From contig CBDIDH010000002.1 in the NCBI GenBank assembly GCA_965277595.1, positions 372,001 to 436,000 of the forward strand: a stretch of DNA of 64,000 nucleotides, given 5' to 3'. This document shows positions 36,014-44,302 of the stretch, in pieces. This DNA is from CBDIDH01 sp965277595 (lineage in GTDB: Bacteria > Planctomycetota > Planctomycetia > Isosphaerales > Isosphaeraceae). The position numbers were made by a program, and so were the translations under genes. The notes under the pieces were generated by a model. The model was given only the letters and a program-made list of their open reading frames with translations, had not been told where the DNA came from and made no database searches. How positions within the stretch are numbered: the stretch's first letter is position 1; each line of letters begins with the position of its first letter.

Positions 36014-36618
36014 CGCGAGTCGGCCTCCAAGTCACCCAAACTAGCAAATTACGCGCCACCGCTTGCCAACAGTGGCTTGCTGACTTATCCGGGTAATTTT
36101 CAGATCAACGCGGAGCCGACCATCGTCATCGGGTCTTCACTTTTCGATCGCGTTCACCCAGCGCCGCATTGCTGGATCATCGGTGCTGACCCCAATGAAT
36201 GTGACAATTTCACACATGTTAACGATCGATGATGATAATGGTATTGTGGGTTAGGAACAGGCTTGTCGACGCCGAGGCTGCGCGGAACGAGGCGTTGAAG
36301 AGGCTTTTTTCCGGCGAATGACTCCAAAAGCGTGGACGCGGGGCGTATCGCTGGGAACAACTTGTCTCGCCTCAGCTCGAAAGGACTGGCCGACTTCCGC
36401 GCAAAGGCGATAATTCCCAAGCGGTTTTTTTAAATTCTCAAAAGTTTTCCAAAAATTCTCTGTTCGTTTTCGCCGTGGAATTCCGCTATCTCTACAGTCT
36501 CGAACCTTGATCTGCACAAGGGAGGCGCGGATCGACTTGCTTCCTCGACGCCCGCCGTCGTACCCTCCTTGTCGAAACCTGTCGCTTCATAAAAGAGTCG
36601 ATCGCGAGCCTTTCCTGT
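36014..36618. other. Intergenic region between divergent kinase and SGNH genes
   Basis: The 605 bases between two divergently transcribed genes should hold both promoters. Several T/A-rich runs occur near 36420-36460, within otherwise GC-rich DNA. No reading frame with coding character, no RNA gene and no convincing full promoter match was found. Confidence 0.5.
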
Positions 36619-38193
36619 ATGTTCAAGTTTCTCGCGGACCCGATACGAGCCAGGATGCGTCGCCGAAGACGCCTTGATTTGATGCGGAAACCCTGGCTGG
36701 AATCGCTCGAAACACTGAGCTTGCTTTCGATCAGTCCCCTGGATACGTACTTACCGATCGCGAACACGAGCGGATCGCCCTGGAAGCTGGTCACTCAGGG
36801 AGACTTCGAGTCGGCCGGGCATTCCGACCTGGTTCTCTATCGCCCGACGACCGGCCAGTGGCTGATCCGTACCGCCAGCGGCGCCACGGAAGAGTTTATG
36901 TTCGGTGATCCCGCTCAGGGCGACGAGGCCCTGCCTGGCGATTATGAGGGGAACGGCAAGATTGATCTGGCGGTCTTTCGCCCCTCGACGGGACAATTTA
37001 TTATTCGAGACGTGTCAGGGGCCGTACAGGTTGAATCTTTTCCCGGATTCCAACTCGGCGACCTGCCAGTTCCCGCGGATTATGAAGGGATTGGCAGGAC
37101 AGACCTTGCTATTTTCAGGCCATCCACCGACGAATGGTTCATTCAGGTTGCGTCGGGACAGGTTGTGCGTTACCAGATGGGAAATCCGTCGGATGGTGAC
37201 ATTCCCGTTCCCGCCGATTACGAGGGAATCGGCCGGATTGACCTGGCTGTTTTTCGACCGGGAACGGACCAGTGGATCGTTCGCGAATCAAACGGTTCGA
37301 CCAGAATCGTGCAGATGGGAGATCCCAGCTTCGGCGACATTCCGGTGCCCGGCGATTATGAGGGGATCGGCAAGGCGGATCTGGCGGTTTATCGACCTTC
37401 CACCGGGCTCTGGATCATCAGGGAATCGAACGGGACGACCTTCTCGGCTCAGTTTGGCTCTCCGACGGACGGTGATGTTCCGGCAGGTCCCGCGCAAACG
37501 TATCTCGTGGCTCCAACGATCCTGAATGGCTATTTTCGACAGAATTCGACCGCCGCGAACTGGTACGCGCTTCACAACGAATTTGTCGCGAATGCGGCAA
37601 GTCAAGCGCCCAATGTGGTCTTTCTCGGTGACTCGATCACCTATCTCTGGTCGGATTCAACCGCGACGCCGAGTACCGCGGCGTTTCGATCAAGCTTTAT
37701 CGCCGTTCGAGGCGGCAAGCCCTGGAATAGCACCTTCGCACCCCTGGGCGCGGTGAATTACGGAATTCCAGGCGATACCACCGGCGACCTTCTCTGGCGC
37801 GTTCAGAACGGCGAGATCCAGGGAAGTCCCAAGGCGGTCGTCCTCATGGTCGGCCTCAACGATCTTGACTCGGGCAAGACACCGCGGGCGACCGCGACGG
37901 GAATCATCGCCGTTGTCAACGCGATTCGGGCCGAGTCGCCGTCGACGAAAGTCCTGCTGCTGGGAATCATGCCCCGGGGCCTGGCGAGCGGACCGGACCC
38001 GCTCCTTCCCGCGATCACATTGACCAATAACCTGGTCTCGCTCTGGGCGGCCAGTCACGGCGTGACCTTTCGCGATTTCGGGAGCCTGCTTGCGGGTAAC
38101 ATTGATAACTATGGGCACCCGGGACCCCCCGGTTATGAGATTATCGCCAGGGCGATCAAGGGACCGCTCGTCAGTCTACTGAACTCCAACTAG
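36619..38193 (+). CDS. Surface-type SGNH/GDSL hydrolase with N-terminal beta repeats
   Basis: The 524-residue protein starts with a basic leader and WLESLETLSLLS, the planctomycete extracellular N-terminal motif. Residues about 57-295 hold five repeats of about 47 residues with the consensus GDYEGxGKxDLAVFRPSTGxW, a VCBS/FG-GAP-like Asp-rich beta repeat that probably folds into a propeller or sandwich and may bind calcium. The last 200 residues are an SGNH hydrolase: block I FLGDSIT, block III GLNDLDSG, and a C-terminal Asp/His pair in DNYGHPGPPGY. Such enzymes deacylate esters in sugars, lipids or peptidoglycan. Its repeat region may bind the substrate surface. The exact substrate is unknown. 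Confidence 0.85.
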   Translation: MFKFLADPIRARMRRRRRLDLMRKPWLESLETLSLLSISPLDTYLPIANTSGSPWKLVTQGDFESAGHSDLVLYRPTTGQWLIRTASGATEEFMFGDPAQGDEALPGDYEGNGKIDLAVFRPSTGQFIIRDVSGAVQVESFPGFQLGDLPVPADYEGIGRTDLAIFRPSTDEWFIQVASGQVVRYQMGNPSDGDIPVPADYEGIGRIDLAVFRPGTDQWIVRESNGSTRIVQMGDPSFGDIPVPGDYEGIGKADLAVYRPSTGLWIIRESNGTTFSAQFGSPTDGDVPAGPAQTYLVAPTILNGYFRQNSTAANWYALHNEFVANAASQAPNVVFLGDSITYLWSDSTATPSTAAFRSSFIAVRGGKPWNSTFAPLGAVNYGIPGDTTGDLLWRVQNGEIQGSPKAVVLMVGLNDLDSGKTPRATATGIIAVVNAIRAESPSTKVLLLGIMPRGLASGPDPLLPAITLTNNLVSLWAASHGVTFRDFGSLLAGNIDNYGHPGPPGYEIIARAIKGPLVSLLNSN

Positions 38194-38206
38194 GCCGAAC
38201 CCGCGG

Positions 38207-39607
38207 TTACGGTTGAACGGCCGGAGGGCCCTTCCTGGTGTTTTCCCAAGGGCGATACGCGTTGCAAAACTCGATCCGTTCGGCGACGCTGGGATGTGTC
38301 GATCGCCAGAGCCGGTCAACGAAGCTCTGATACGGCACCCCGAGATTCTCGCGCTGAAGGTCGGCAAAGGCTAGGGCGGCCGACCGGTTCGCGTGCGTCA
38401 AGTCCAGGGCGAAGCGATCGGCCTGATGCTCGATTTTTCGGCTGTACGCCAGCGCAATCGGTCCCATTCCCAGAGACGCCAGCCCAAGAAGGACCAGCAA
38501 TAATGGGGTCGCCGCGACATCGCCAAGACTGGAAAATCCCAGGCGTTGCGCGTAGCGCCCCACGAGCCAGCGCCCCGCTCGATCGGTCCAGAAGAGGCTG
38601 ACGGCGATCACCGTCGACGACAGGGCAAGGCCCCAGGCGACGTGGTTCAAGACATAGTGTCCCATCTCATGCCCCATCACCGCGAGCACCTCGCGTTCGT
38701 CGAAGTCGCGCAAAAGGGTATCCCAGAGCACGATCCTCTTCGTGCCGAAAAGGCCGGTCACATAGGCGTTCGCCGTCTTCGTATCCACACTCTTGTTGAC
38801 CTCGAAAACCCGACTTCCCTGAATCCCCGCGTGCGCGGCCAGGTCAAGGATCTTGCGTTCGAGCCTTGGATCGGTCATCGGCCCAAAATTATTGTAGAGA
38901 GGCTCAATCCAGATCGGCGTGATCAGCGTCAGGAAGGCGAAGAAGGGAATCGTCAAGGCGCTGACGATGATCCACCAGGCCCTCGGCGCTCTTCGAATCA
39001 TCCAGAAGGGAACCCAGGCGAAAAGGGCTCCCCCCAGCAGATCTAGACCAAGCCCCTTGAGCGAGTTCCCAAACCAACGCCCGAAACTCTGCCGCGACAG
39101 TCCATACGCATGCTGGCGAACAAATCCCAGGTAATACCTCAGGGGCAGGTCGGCCAGATAAACCAAAACCAAGAAAATTATCATATAAACACTAATCGAA
39201 CATATCTCGGTCTTTCCGTTCCGCCTCGCCACGTTCCTGAGCCGCGCCGAGGCTCCTGTGAAGAGCAGCGCCAGGGGAACGGCCAGATCCCAGACGCGCG
39301 CGAAGGCCCAAAGATAGGTGCCGCTTCGGTGATATTCCAGCGCCAGTTGCGTCGGTCTGGGCACAGGCAAGGGCGTGCTTTCGTCTTCGGTGTCGACAGA
39401 GATTTCCACCTTCGCATGTCGGACCAACCCGCCCTCGACGGGTTCCGCCCGTGCCGCAACCAGCCCGCTGAAGGCAGCCAGGATTAGCCCTGGTCCGCAC
39501 AAGGTCCGCGTTCCGCTTGATAAAGCCGAACAAAGCTTTCGCCAACGATTCAGAATGTGGGAATGCGACGAAAATACGAAGACGCGAAACATAAAAGGAT
39601 TTTTCAT
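38207..39607 (-). CDS. M48 (Ste24/CAAX prenyl protease-like) membrane metallopeptidase
   Basis: The 466-residue integral membrane zinc protease has several helices (about residues 38-52, 105-120, 135-155, 187-205 and 215-240). The zinc site is HEMGH (in LAVMGHEMGHYVLNH) with a third ligand in IEHQADRFAL. DTKTANAYVTGLFGTKRIVL and SRVFEVNKS are typical of the Ste24 type. A region between the N-terminal signal-like helix and the first core helix (residues 53-95) is hydrophilic. It cleaves unknown membrane or misfolded proteins. ATG 39607 has a GGGAGAG site. It converges with the SGNH gene (13-base gap) and diverges from the ferritin-like gene. Confidence 0.9.
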   Translation of the reverse strand: MKNPFMFRVFVFSSHSHILNRWRKLCSALSSGTRTLCGPGLILAAFSGLVAARAEPVEGGLVRHAKVEISVDTEDESTPLPVPRPTQLALEYHRSGTYLWAFARVWDLAVPLALLFTGASARLRNVARRNGKTEICSISVYMIIFLVLVYLADLPLRYYLGFVRQHAYGLSRQSFGRWFGNSLKGLGLDLLGGALFAWVPFWMIRRAPRAWWIIVSALTIPFFAFLTLITPIWIEPLYNNFGPMTDPRLERKILDLAAHAGIQGSRVFEVNKSVDTKTANAYVTGLFGTKRIVLWDTLLRDFDEREVLAVMGHEMGHYVLNHVAWGLALSSTVIAVSLFWTDRAGRWLVGRYAQRLGFSSLGDVAATPLLLVLLGLASLGMGPIALAYSRKIEHQADRFALDLTHANRSAALAFADLQRENLGVPYQSFVDRLWRSTHPSVAERIEFCNAYRPWENTRKGPPAVQP

Positions 39608-39733
39608 CGCTGCTCTCCCAGGTTGCCCAAATTTTTTTCTGCATCAATTTTTCCTTGCATCGCCCAATCGGTTTAATCTACTCTGTTTTGGCAGTCGTCA
39701 AAACTCCCCCTTCAGGCACGAATGAGGCTCACG

Positions 39734-40447
39734 ATGCACCACGATTTTGACGCGACGTTGGAAAGTCCGCGGCAGTCTCGTCGGTCCTTTCTTCAGAAGT
39801 CAACGGCCGTGGCGGCTGCTGGAGCGACGGCCGCGATTGTCAGCGCGACAGGTGAGGCCGAGGCGAGCAATCCGAATGTCTTGCCGTTCCTCTATCGAGG
39901 TTGGAACGCCAAGAATTTTAGCTCGATCCGCGCTCACGAGAATGCGCACGTGACGTTTCTGCAAAATGCGCTCGGAGCCTCCGCCTTTCCCGACCCTGGT
40001 TTCGTGAACCTGACCCAGCCGAACGCCCTTGCCTTCGCGAAACTGGCTCGGATTTTTGAAAATACGGGAGTGGCAACCTACCTGGGTGCGGCTCCGCTGA
40101 TCTTCAACTCATCGTACCTTGCCGCCGCGGCGTCGATTGCTCTGGTGGAAGGGCGTCACTCGGGTTATCTGAACACGCTTTTGAATCTCCATATCGATGA
40201 CTCGATCGTCGCCGGCACGGCGTCTGACGAGTCTTTTGAAACTCCTCAAATGCCGACCGTGACGGCCGCCGCGATTGCCCCTTTTCTCGCGACCCCGTCG
40301 ATCGGCTTTCAGCTCGCCGCGGCGATCTCGACGACCCCGTCGCCCGAGAACGACATCGCGATCCTCCGGTTCGCCCTGGCGCTTGAATATCTCGAGCGAG
40401 ACTTTTATAACATAAACGTCCCCCGGTTCCTTCACGTCATGTCGTGA
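39734..40447 (+). CDS. Tat-exported ferritin-like protein with permuted helix order
   Basis: The 237-residue protein has a twin-arginine signal (RQSRRSFLQKSTAVAAAGAT). The mature protein shows the metal-ligand motifs of a ferritin-like four-helix bundle in an unusual order: ExxH (RAHENAHVTFL), E (FENTGVATYLG), ExxH (VEGRHSGYL) and finally E (ALALEYLERDFYN). In the usual PF13668 arrangement the LEYLExxFY helix comes first. ATG 39734 has GAGG six bases upstream; ATG 39722 in the same frame is an alternative. The protein is predicted to be periplasmic and to bind a di-metal centre. It could be an oxidase, an iron store or a desiccation-related protein. Confidence 0.85.
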   Translation: MHHDFDATLESPRQSRRSFLQKSTAVAAAGATAAIVSATGEAEASNPNVLPFLYRGWNAKNFSSIRAHENAHVTFLQNALGASAFPDPGFVNLTQPNALAFAKLARIFENTGVATYLGAAPLIFNSSYLAAAASIALVEGRHSGYLNTLLNLHIDDSIVAGTASDESFETPQMPTVTAAAIAPFLATPSIGFQLAAAISTTPSPENDIAILRFALALEYLERDFYNINVPRFLHVMS

Positions 40448-40498
40448 ATAGCGTCTTGAGCAGTCAGGTTTGTACCCGTCGCGACACCAGGGGCGGGG

Positions 40499-41902
40499 TC
40501 AAACGATCGAGTGCGGCGGAGGCTCCTCGGGCGTCTGCGTCGTTGTCAAGTCTTCAGGCAGGTTGCGGTATCCGATAAGCACGATCAGAACGAGGATCAA
40601 GACGCCCGAGACCGACCAGCCCGAGACAGCCGCGTACCAGAGTTTGGTGGCTCGGGCGTCTTGTTCCACGGCCTTTCGCCCTTCGGTTGTGCCGAGAAGG
40701 TCTTCGAGGTCGGCGATCTTTTGTTCCTGTCTCTTGCGAACTACGCGAAGGTCGATCACTTCCTCGCGGAGCTCCGCGGCCTCCTTCGCGTCCTTTTCGA
40801 ACCCGCTCGCCTCTTCATATTTTGACCTGGTTTTTGCAAGATCATCGGTGAGTTGCTTGACCTTGCCCGAGAGCAGGCTGATATTGACAGCCTGGTGGCT
40901 CATGTCGGCCTTGAACTGATCGCGGTCGCGGATTGCCTTTCCATAACGTTCCAGAAAATCCTTATTCGAGAGGGTTCCCGAATCACCGACCGCGGCGTCG
41001 AGCGCGATCCGGTTCTGTTCGGCCGTTTCGTTGAGGGTCTCACGGAGCTTTTCGAGAACGCGGGCCTGGTCCTGAACGTGGTTGTTCAGCGAACCGAGCC
41101 AGAGAACGGCCGCCAGGCCGATCATGCCTAGCGTCGCGCCGAGGAGGCTGAAGAGCAGGGCGGTCTGGGCGCCTTCGGTGCTCGATCCGCGGGAATGGGT
41201 CAGGGAAGGTCGTGTGAGCATGGCGATAAGCTCGGCCTCAAGTCGGGGTGAGAGACCTCCGCCGCCGATCGGGTCGGCATTGGGGATATTTTCGAGGTCG
41301 TTGACCAGGCGACTCAGCGCGGCACGTTCTCCGCGGTCGGCCGTGAGAAAAAATCCGCCCGTTTGCTCCATTGAGGCGTTACGCCACCGAAAAAATCCGC
41401 GCGTCTGGCGGATCGGATCGACGACGTAGGCCACCTGGAGCGGCTGTCCGAAAAAGTGGCGCTGAATGAAGAGGTCGTGACCGGAGAGAAAAACGCCGAA
41501 ATCGGGGTGCGTGTGATACCAGCCGACGATGTCCAGATCGGGATGCAAGCGATCGCGTTCGCGGGTGATTTCTTCCCAGGAATCATGCGTGTAGGTGAAG
41601 CTGGCCTGGGTGTTTTCATAATGCCGGGCTTCGACCGACTTCGTCACCCAGACAAAGGGAGTGCCGGTCTGTTCATCCACGCATTCCTTGCCGAGAAGAA
41701 TTCCGCCGAGCTCGACGCTCGTATCGCGGAGGGCGTGGCGTTCGATGGCATCGGCGGTCGCGCGATCGAGGAAGATCGGTAAGTCGTCGGCGCCGGGGAC
41801 TTCGTAAGCGAGGCAGGCCCAGCGGCGATCTCTGTCGGGCCGGCAGAGTCGGACCGGCTCGCGATAACGAACGTCTTCAAAGACGATGTCGTCCTGGCTC
41901 AA
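40499..41902 (-). CDS. Membrane-anchored JAB/JAMM metallopeptidase (candidate Ubl deconjugase)
   Basis: The 467-residue protein has a JAMM/MPN domain in residues 40-200. Glu64 lies in ELGGILLG, and the zinc site GWYHTHPDFGVFLSGHD holds His130, His132, Ser140 and Asp143 with the spacing of AMSH-type deubiquitinases. After it come a transmembrane helix (about 247-270), a coiled coil of about 130 residues and a second helix (423-445). In this topology the protease and tail lie on one side and the coiled coil on the other. The start is a TTG preceded by GAAGGGAAAGG; no ATG is available nearby. E1, E2 and Ubl genes lie 2.4-6 kb upstream on the same strand. Processing the Ubl tail or removing Ubl from membrane targets is the natural inference. 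Confidence 0.9.
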   Translation of the reverse strand: MSQDDIVFEDVRYREPVRLCRPDRDRRWACLAYEVPGADDLPIFLDRATADAIERHALRDTSVELGGILLGKECVDEQTGTPFVWVTKSVEARHYENTQASFTYTHDSWEEITRERDRLHPDLDIVGWYHTHPDFGVFLSGHDLFIQRHFFGQPLQVAYVVDPIRQTRGFFRWRNASMEQTGGFFLTADRGERAALSRLVNDLENIPNADPIGGGGLSPRLEAELIAMLTRPSLTHSRGSSTEGAQTALLFSLLGATLGMIGLAAVLWLGSLNNHVQDQARVLEKLRETLNETAEQNRIALDAAVGDSGTLSNKDFLERYGKAIRDRDQFKADMSHQAVNISLLSGKVKQLTDDLAKTRSKYEEASGFEKDAKEAAELREEVIDLRVVRKRQEQKIADLEDLLGTTEGRKAVEQDARATKLWYAAVSGWSVSGVLILVLIVLIGYRNLPEDLTTTQTPEEPPPHSIV

Positions 41903-42283
41903 GACCCTTTCCCTTCGATCTCAAACGCGGACCCGCCGACCTTTTTCTCGTTCAAATTGGATCATGCCTCTCGAAGCGCCGCAAGTTAGATGCGTCTTGC
42001 ACGCTCATGCGCACTTCGCTTCGCGAACAGGAACATTTCGAAGGATTTTTGAACATTCGACAATTCAGACCCGCTGACGTAGATTCAATGACTTCCCCAC
42101 CTTCGGGCACGAACCCGCGCACTTTGCCTTTTCCAAAGAGTCAACGGTATCTCACTTGCTAACAAAACGGCGTCAGGTCGTGCAAAAGTAGTTCTTTAAC
42201 TACATTAGTTTCTGAGAATCTCTATCTTCACGGCCGGTTTTGCCCAGACCCGCGCCGACGATTCACAACCGGAGGAGAAGACG
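41903..42283. other. Intergenic region between JAB and DUF4214 genes
   Basis: The 381 bases lie between divergent genes. The right half (42080-42230) is AT-richer than its surroundings and contains one short perfect inverted repeat. No gene is visible. It is expected to carry both promoters. Confidence 0.45.
42188..42203. repeat. Short palindrome, possible operator
   Basis: GTAGTT and AACTAC form a perfect six-base inverted repeat around CTTT, 80 bases before the ATG of the DUF4214 gene in an AT-rich stretch. It could be an operator half-site pair or a leader hairpin. This is seen in sequence only. Confidence 0.3.
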
Positions 42284-44203
42284 ATGTTTTTCCGTTTCAG
42301 GAAGACGGCCAGCGCGCGCACTCGTACCAGTTCCGGCTCGTCCCGACGACACGTTCGCCAGAATGTTCCCTCTCTCATTGAGCTTGAAACACGAGCCCTT
42401 CTCTCGGCGAGCGTCGACCTCGGCGTTGTCCAGGTCCCTGCCATCGCTCACTTCGCCGCCACAACCACGACCGGCACCACCACGACGTCCGCTTCTTCAG
42501 TCAGCATGATCGCGGACAAGGCTTTTGTCGACGGGCTCTACAAGGATCTTCTCAACCGCCAGTCGGACACGCAGGGAGAAACCTTCTGGATTAACGTTCT
42601 TCAAACCAATCGGGTGAGCGTTGCCGGGGTCACCTCGTCCTTCCTGAACTCCACTGAGTACACCCAGCTTTCGGGAACCACCTCGACGACGACCGCGGGC
42701 TCGTCCAGCGTTCTCTCGATCGCGGACAAGGCTCTTGTTGACGGCCTCTATCAGAACCTTTTGAATCGCACGGGCGATGCCCAGGGCGAGGCGGGTTGGC
42801 TCGCCAACCTTCAACATGGCGTCTCATTCAATCAGGTGACGCTCGGCTTCCTCAACTCGCCCGAATATCTGCAAACCTCCTCGGGAACCTCGACCGGCAC
42901 GACCACCGGGACGACCCTTACGTCTATCTACGGCGACGGTTCCGCGTATGGCCTGAGCTCGTCGAATGTCGCGACGATCGTCAATCTCTATCAGACCGAG
43001 TTGAACCGGAACCCATCCACGGCGGAGGTGAATTCGTTCCTCGGCCTGGAATCTCAGGGAACCAGCTTGGTCACGATCCAGAAGATTTTCGAGACCTCGC
43101 CCGAGCACCTGAATTTGATCAATAGCCTGGGTGGCAACAGCAGTTACGTCGGCAATCAGGGAACGGCGCAGACGTTCGTGTCCAACCTCTACCAGACGCT
43201 CCTCCAGCGCACCGGCGAGACTTCTGGAGTGACCTCCTTCACGAATCTGGTCGTTAACGGCACGAGCCCCGACGTGGTGATCCAGACGTTCCTGACCTCT
43301 CCCGAACATCAGCAACTCCTGAATACCGCGCTTGGCCTCACCACCACCACCGGCACAGCGGGCGGCACCTCCACCGGCGGCACCGGAACGACCGGCACCG
43401 GCACCACGGGAACCGGCACGGGCACGACAGGTACCGGCACGACCGGCACCGGCACCACGGGAACCGGCACGACTGGTACCGGAACCACGGGCACTGGTAC
43501 AACTGGAACTGGTACGGGTACCACGGGCACCGGCACAACAGGTACCGGAACCACCGGCACTGGCACGACTGGCACCGGCACAACCGGCACCGGCACGACT
43601 GGTACTGGGACCACGGGCACCGGAACTACCGGGACCGGAACGGGAACCACAGGCACTGGCACGACAGGCACTGGCACGACAGGTACCGGGACCACCGGGA
43701 CGGGTACCACGGGTACGGGTACGACTGGAACCGGTACGACAGGCACCGGAACCACCGGGACGGGTACCACGGGTACGGGTACGACTGGAACCGGCACGAC
43801 AGGCACCGGAACCACCGGGACGGGTACCACGGGTACGGGTACGACTGGAACCGGCACGACAGGCACCGGCACGACAGGCACCGGAACCACCGGGACGGGT
43901 ACCACGGGTACGGGTACGACTGGAACCGGCACGGGGACGACAGGTACCGGAACGACAGGTACAGGTACGACGGGAACCGGTACGGATACCGGAACGACTG
44001 GCACCGGAACGACCGGCACGGGAACCACTGGTACCGGAACCACCACCGGAACCGGAACGACGCCGACGACGGGAACCGGAACCACAACTACAGGCACCGG
44101 CACGACGCCGACGACCGGAACCGGAACCACCACCACGGGATCGACCGTCGGCGGGACAACCGGCTCGGGGGGCACCAATAACGGTGGAGTGACCACCGTT
44201 TAA
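42284..44203 (+). CDS. DUF4214 surface protein with long Gly-Thr repeat tail
   Basis: The 639-residue protein begins with a basic leader and LIELETRALLSAS (planctomycete extracellular motif). Four copies of a DUF4214-type helical unit occupy about residues 75-345. Each has VDGLYKDLLNRxxDTQGExFW or a variant, then F(L/E)xSxEY or SPEH. DUF4214 is found in large secreted and S-layer-associated proteins. Residues about 352-615 are almost only Gly and Thr in repeats of GTGTT/GTGTGTT; the last 20 are Gly/Asn/Val-rich. The tail has no charge and no Cys and resembles a stalk or adhesive fibre. The start has a GGAGGAG site, and a strong terminator follows. The repeat tail probably varies in length between strains. 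Confidence 0.88.
   Translation: MFFRFRKTASARTRTSSGSSRRHVRQNVPSLIELETRALLSASVDLGVVQVPAIAHFAATTTTGTTTTSASSVSMIADKAFVDGLYKDLLNRQSDTQGETFWINVLQTNRVSVAGVTSSFLNSTEYTQLSGTTSTTTAGSSSVLSIADKALVDGLYQNLLNRTGDAQGEAGWLANLQHGVSFNQVTLGFLNSPEYLQTSSGTSTGTTTGTTLTSIYGDGSAYGLSSSNVATIVNLYQTELNRNPSTAEVNSFLGLESQGTSLVTIQKIFETSPEHLNLINSLGGNSSYVGNQGTAQTFVSNLYQTLLQRTGETSGVTSFTNLVVNGTSPDVVIQTFLTSPEHQQLLNTALGLTTTTGTAGGTSTGGTGTTGTGTTGTGTGTTGTGTTGTGTTGTGTTGTGTTGTGTTGTGTGTTGTGTTGTGTTGTGTTGTGTTGTGTTGTGTTGTGTTGTGTGTTGTGTTGTGTTGTGTTGTGTTGTGTTGTGTTGTGTTGTGTTGTGTTGTGTTGTGTTGTGTTGTGTTGTGTTGTGTTGTGTTGTGTTGTGTTGTGTGTTGTGTTGTGTTGTGTDTGTTGTGTTGTGTTGTGTTTGTGTTPTTGTGTTTTGTGTTPTTGTGTTTTGSTVGGTTGSGGTNNGGVTTV
43336..44160 (+). repeat. Tandem 15-bp repeat array with 60-bp higher-order copies
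   Basis: The DNA encoding the Gly-Thr tail is built of 15-base units (GTGTT), some extended to 21. From 43681 to about 43935 four units form a 60-base higher-order repeat. The blocks 43741-43800 and 43801-43860 are identical at the DNA level, and neighbouring blocks differ at a few positions. Elsewhere units differ at synonymous positions. This indicates recent slippage or unequal recombination at this spot. Confidence 0.93.
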
Positions 44204-44238
44204 CGCTACGATCAAGCCGAGATACGTTCAAACATCGA

Positions 44239-44273
44239 GACGAGCGCCGAGGCTTATGACCTCGGCGCTCGTC
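44239..44273. terminator. Bidirectional hairpin terminator
   Basis: A perfect 14-base stem (GACGAGCGCCGAGG with its complement) surrounds the loop CTTATGA, and one more A-T pair extends it. TTCTTGT follows on the plus strand. It lies midway in the 99-base gap between the convergent DUF4214 and E1 genes and probably ends both transcripts. Confidence 0.85.
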
Positions 44274-44302
44274 TTCTTGTAGTTATAGCCTTGAACGCTC
44301 GA

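Noticed and set aside
43309..44196. Minus-strand open frame of about 295 codons encoding Val-Pro repeats, and another of 463 codons
   Set aside because: They are mirror readings of the Gly-Thr repeat DNA. They have no ribosome site, and the plus-strand gene has a leader motif, folded domains and a terminator.
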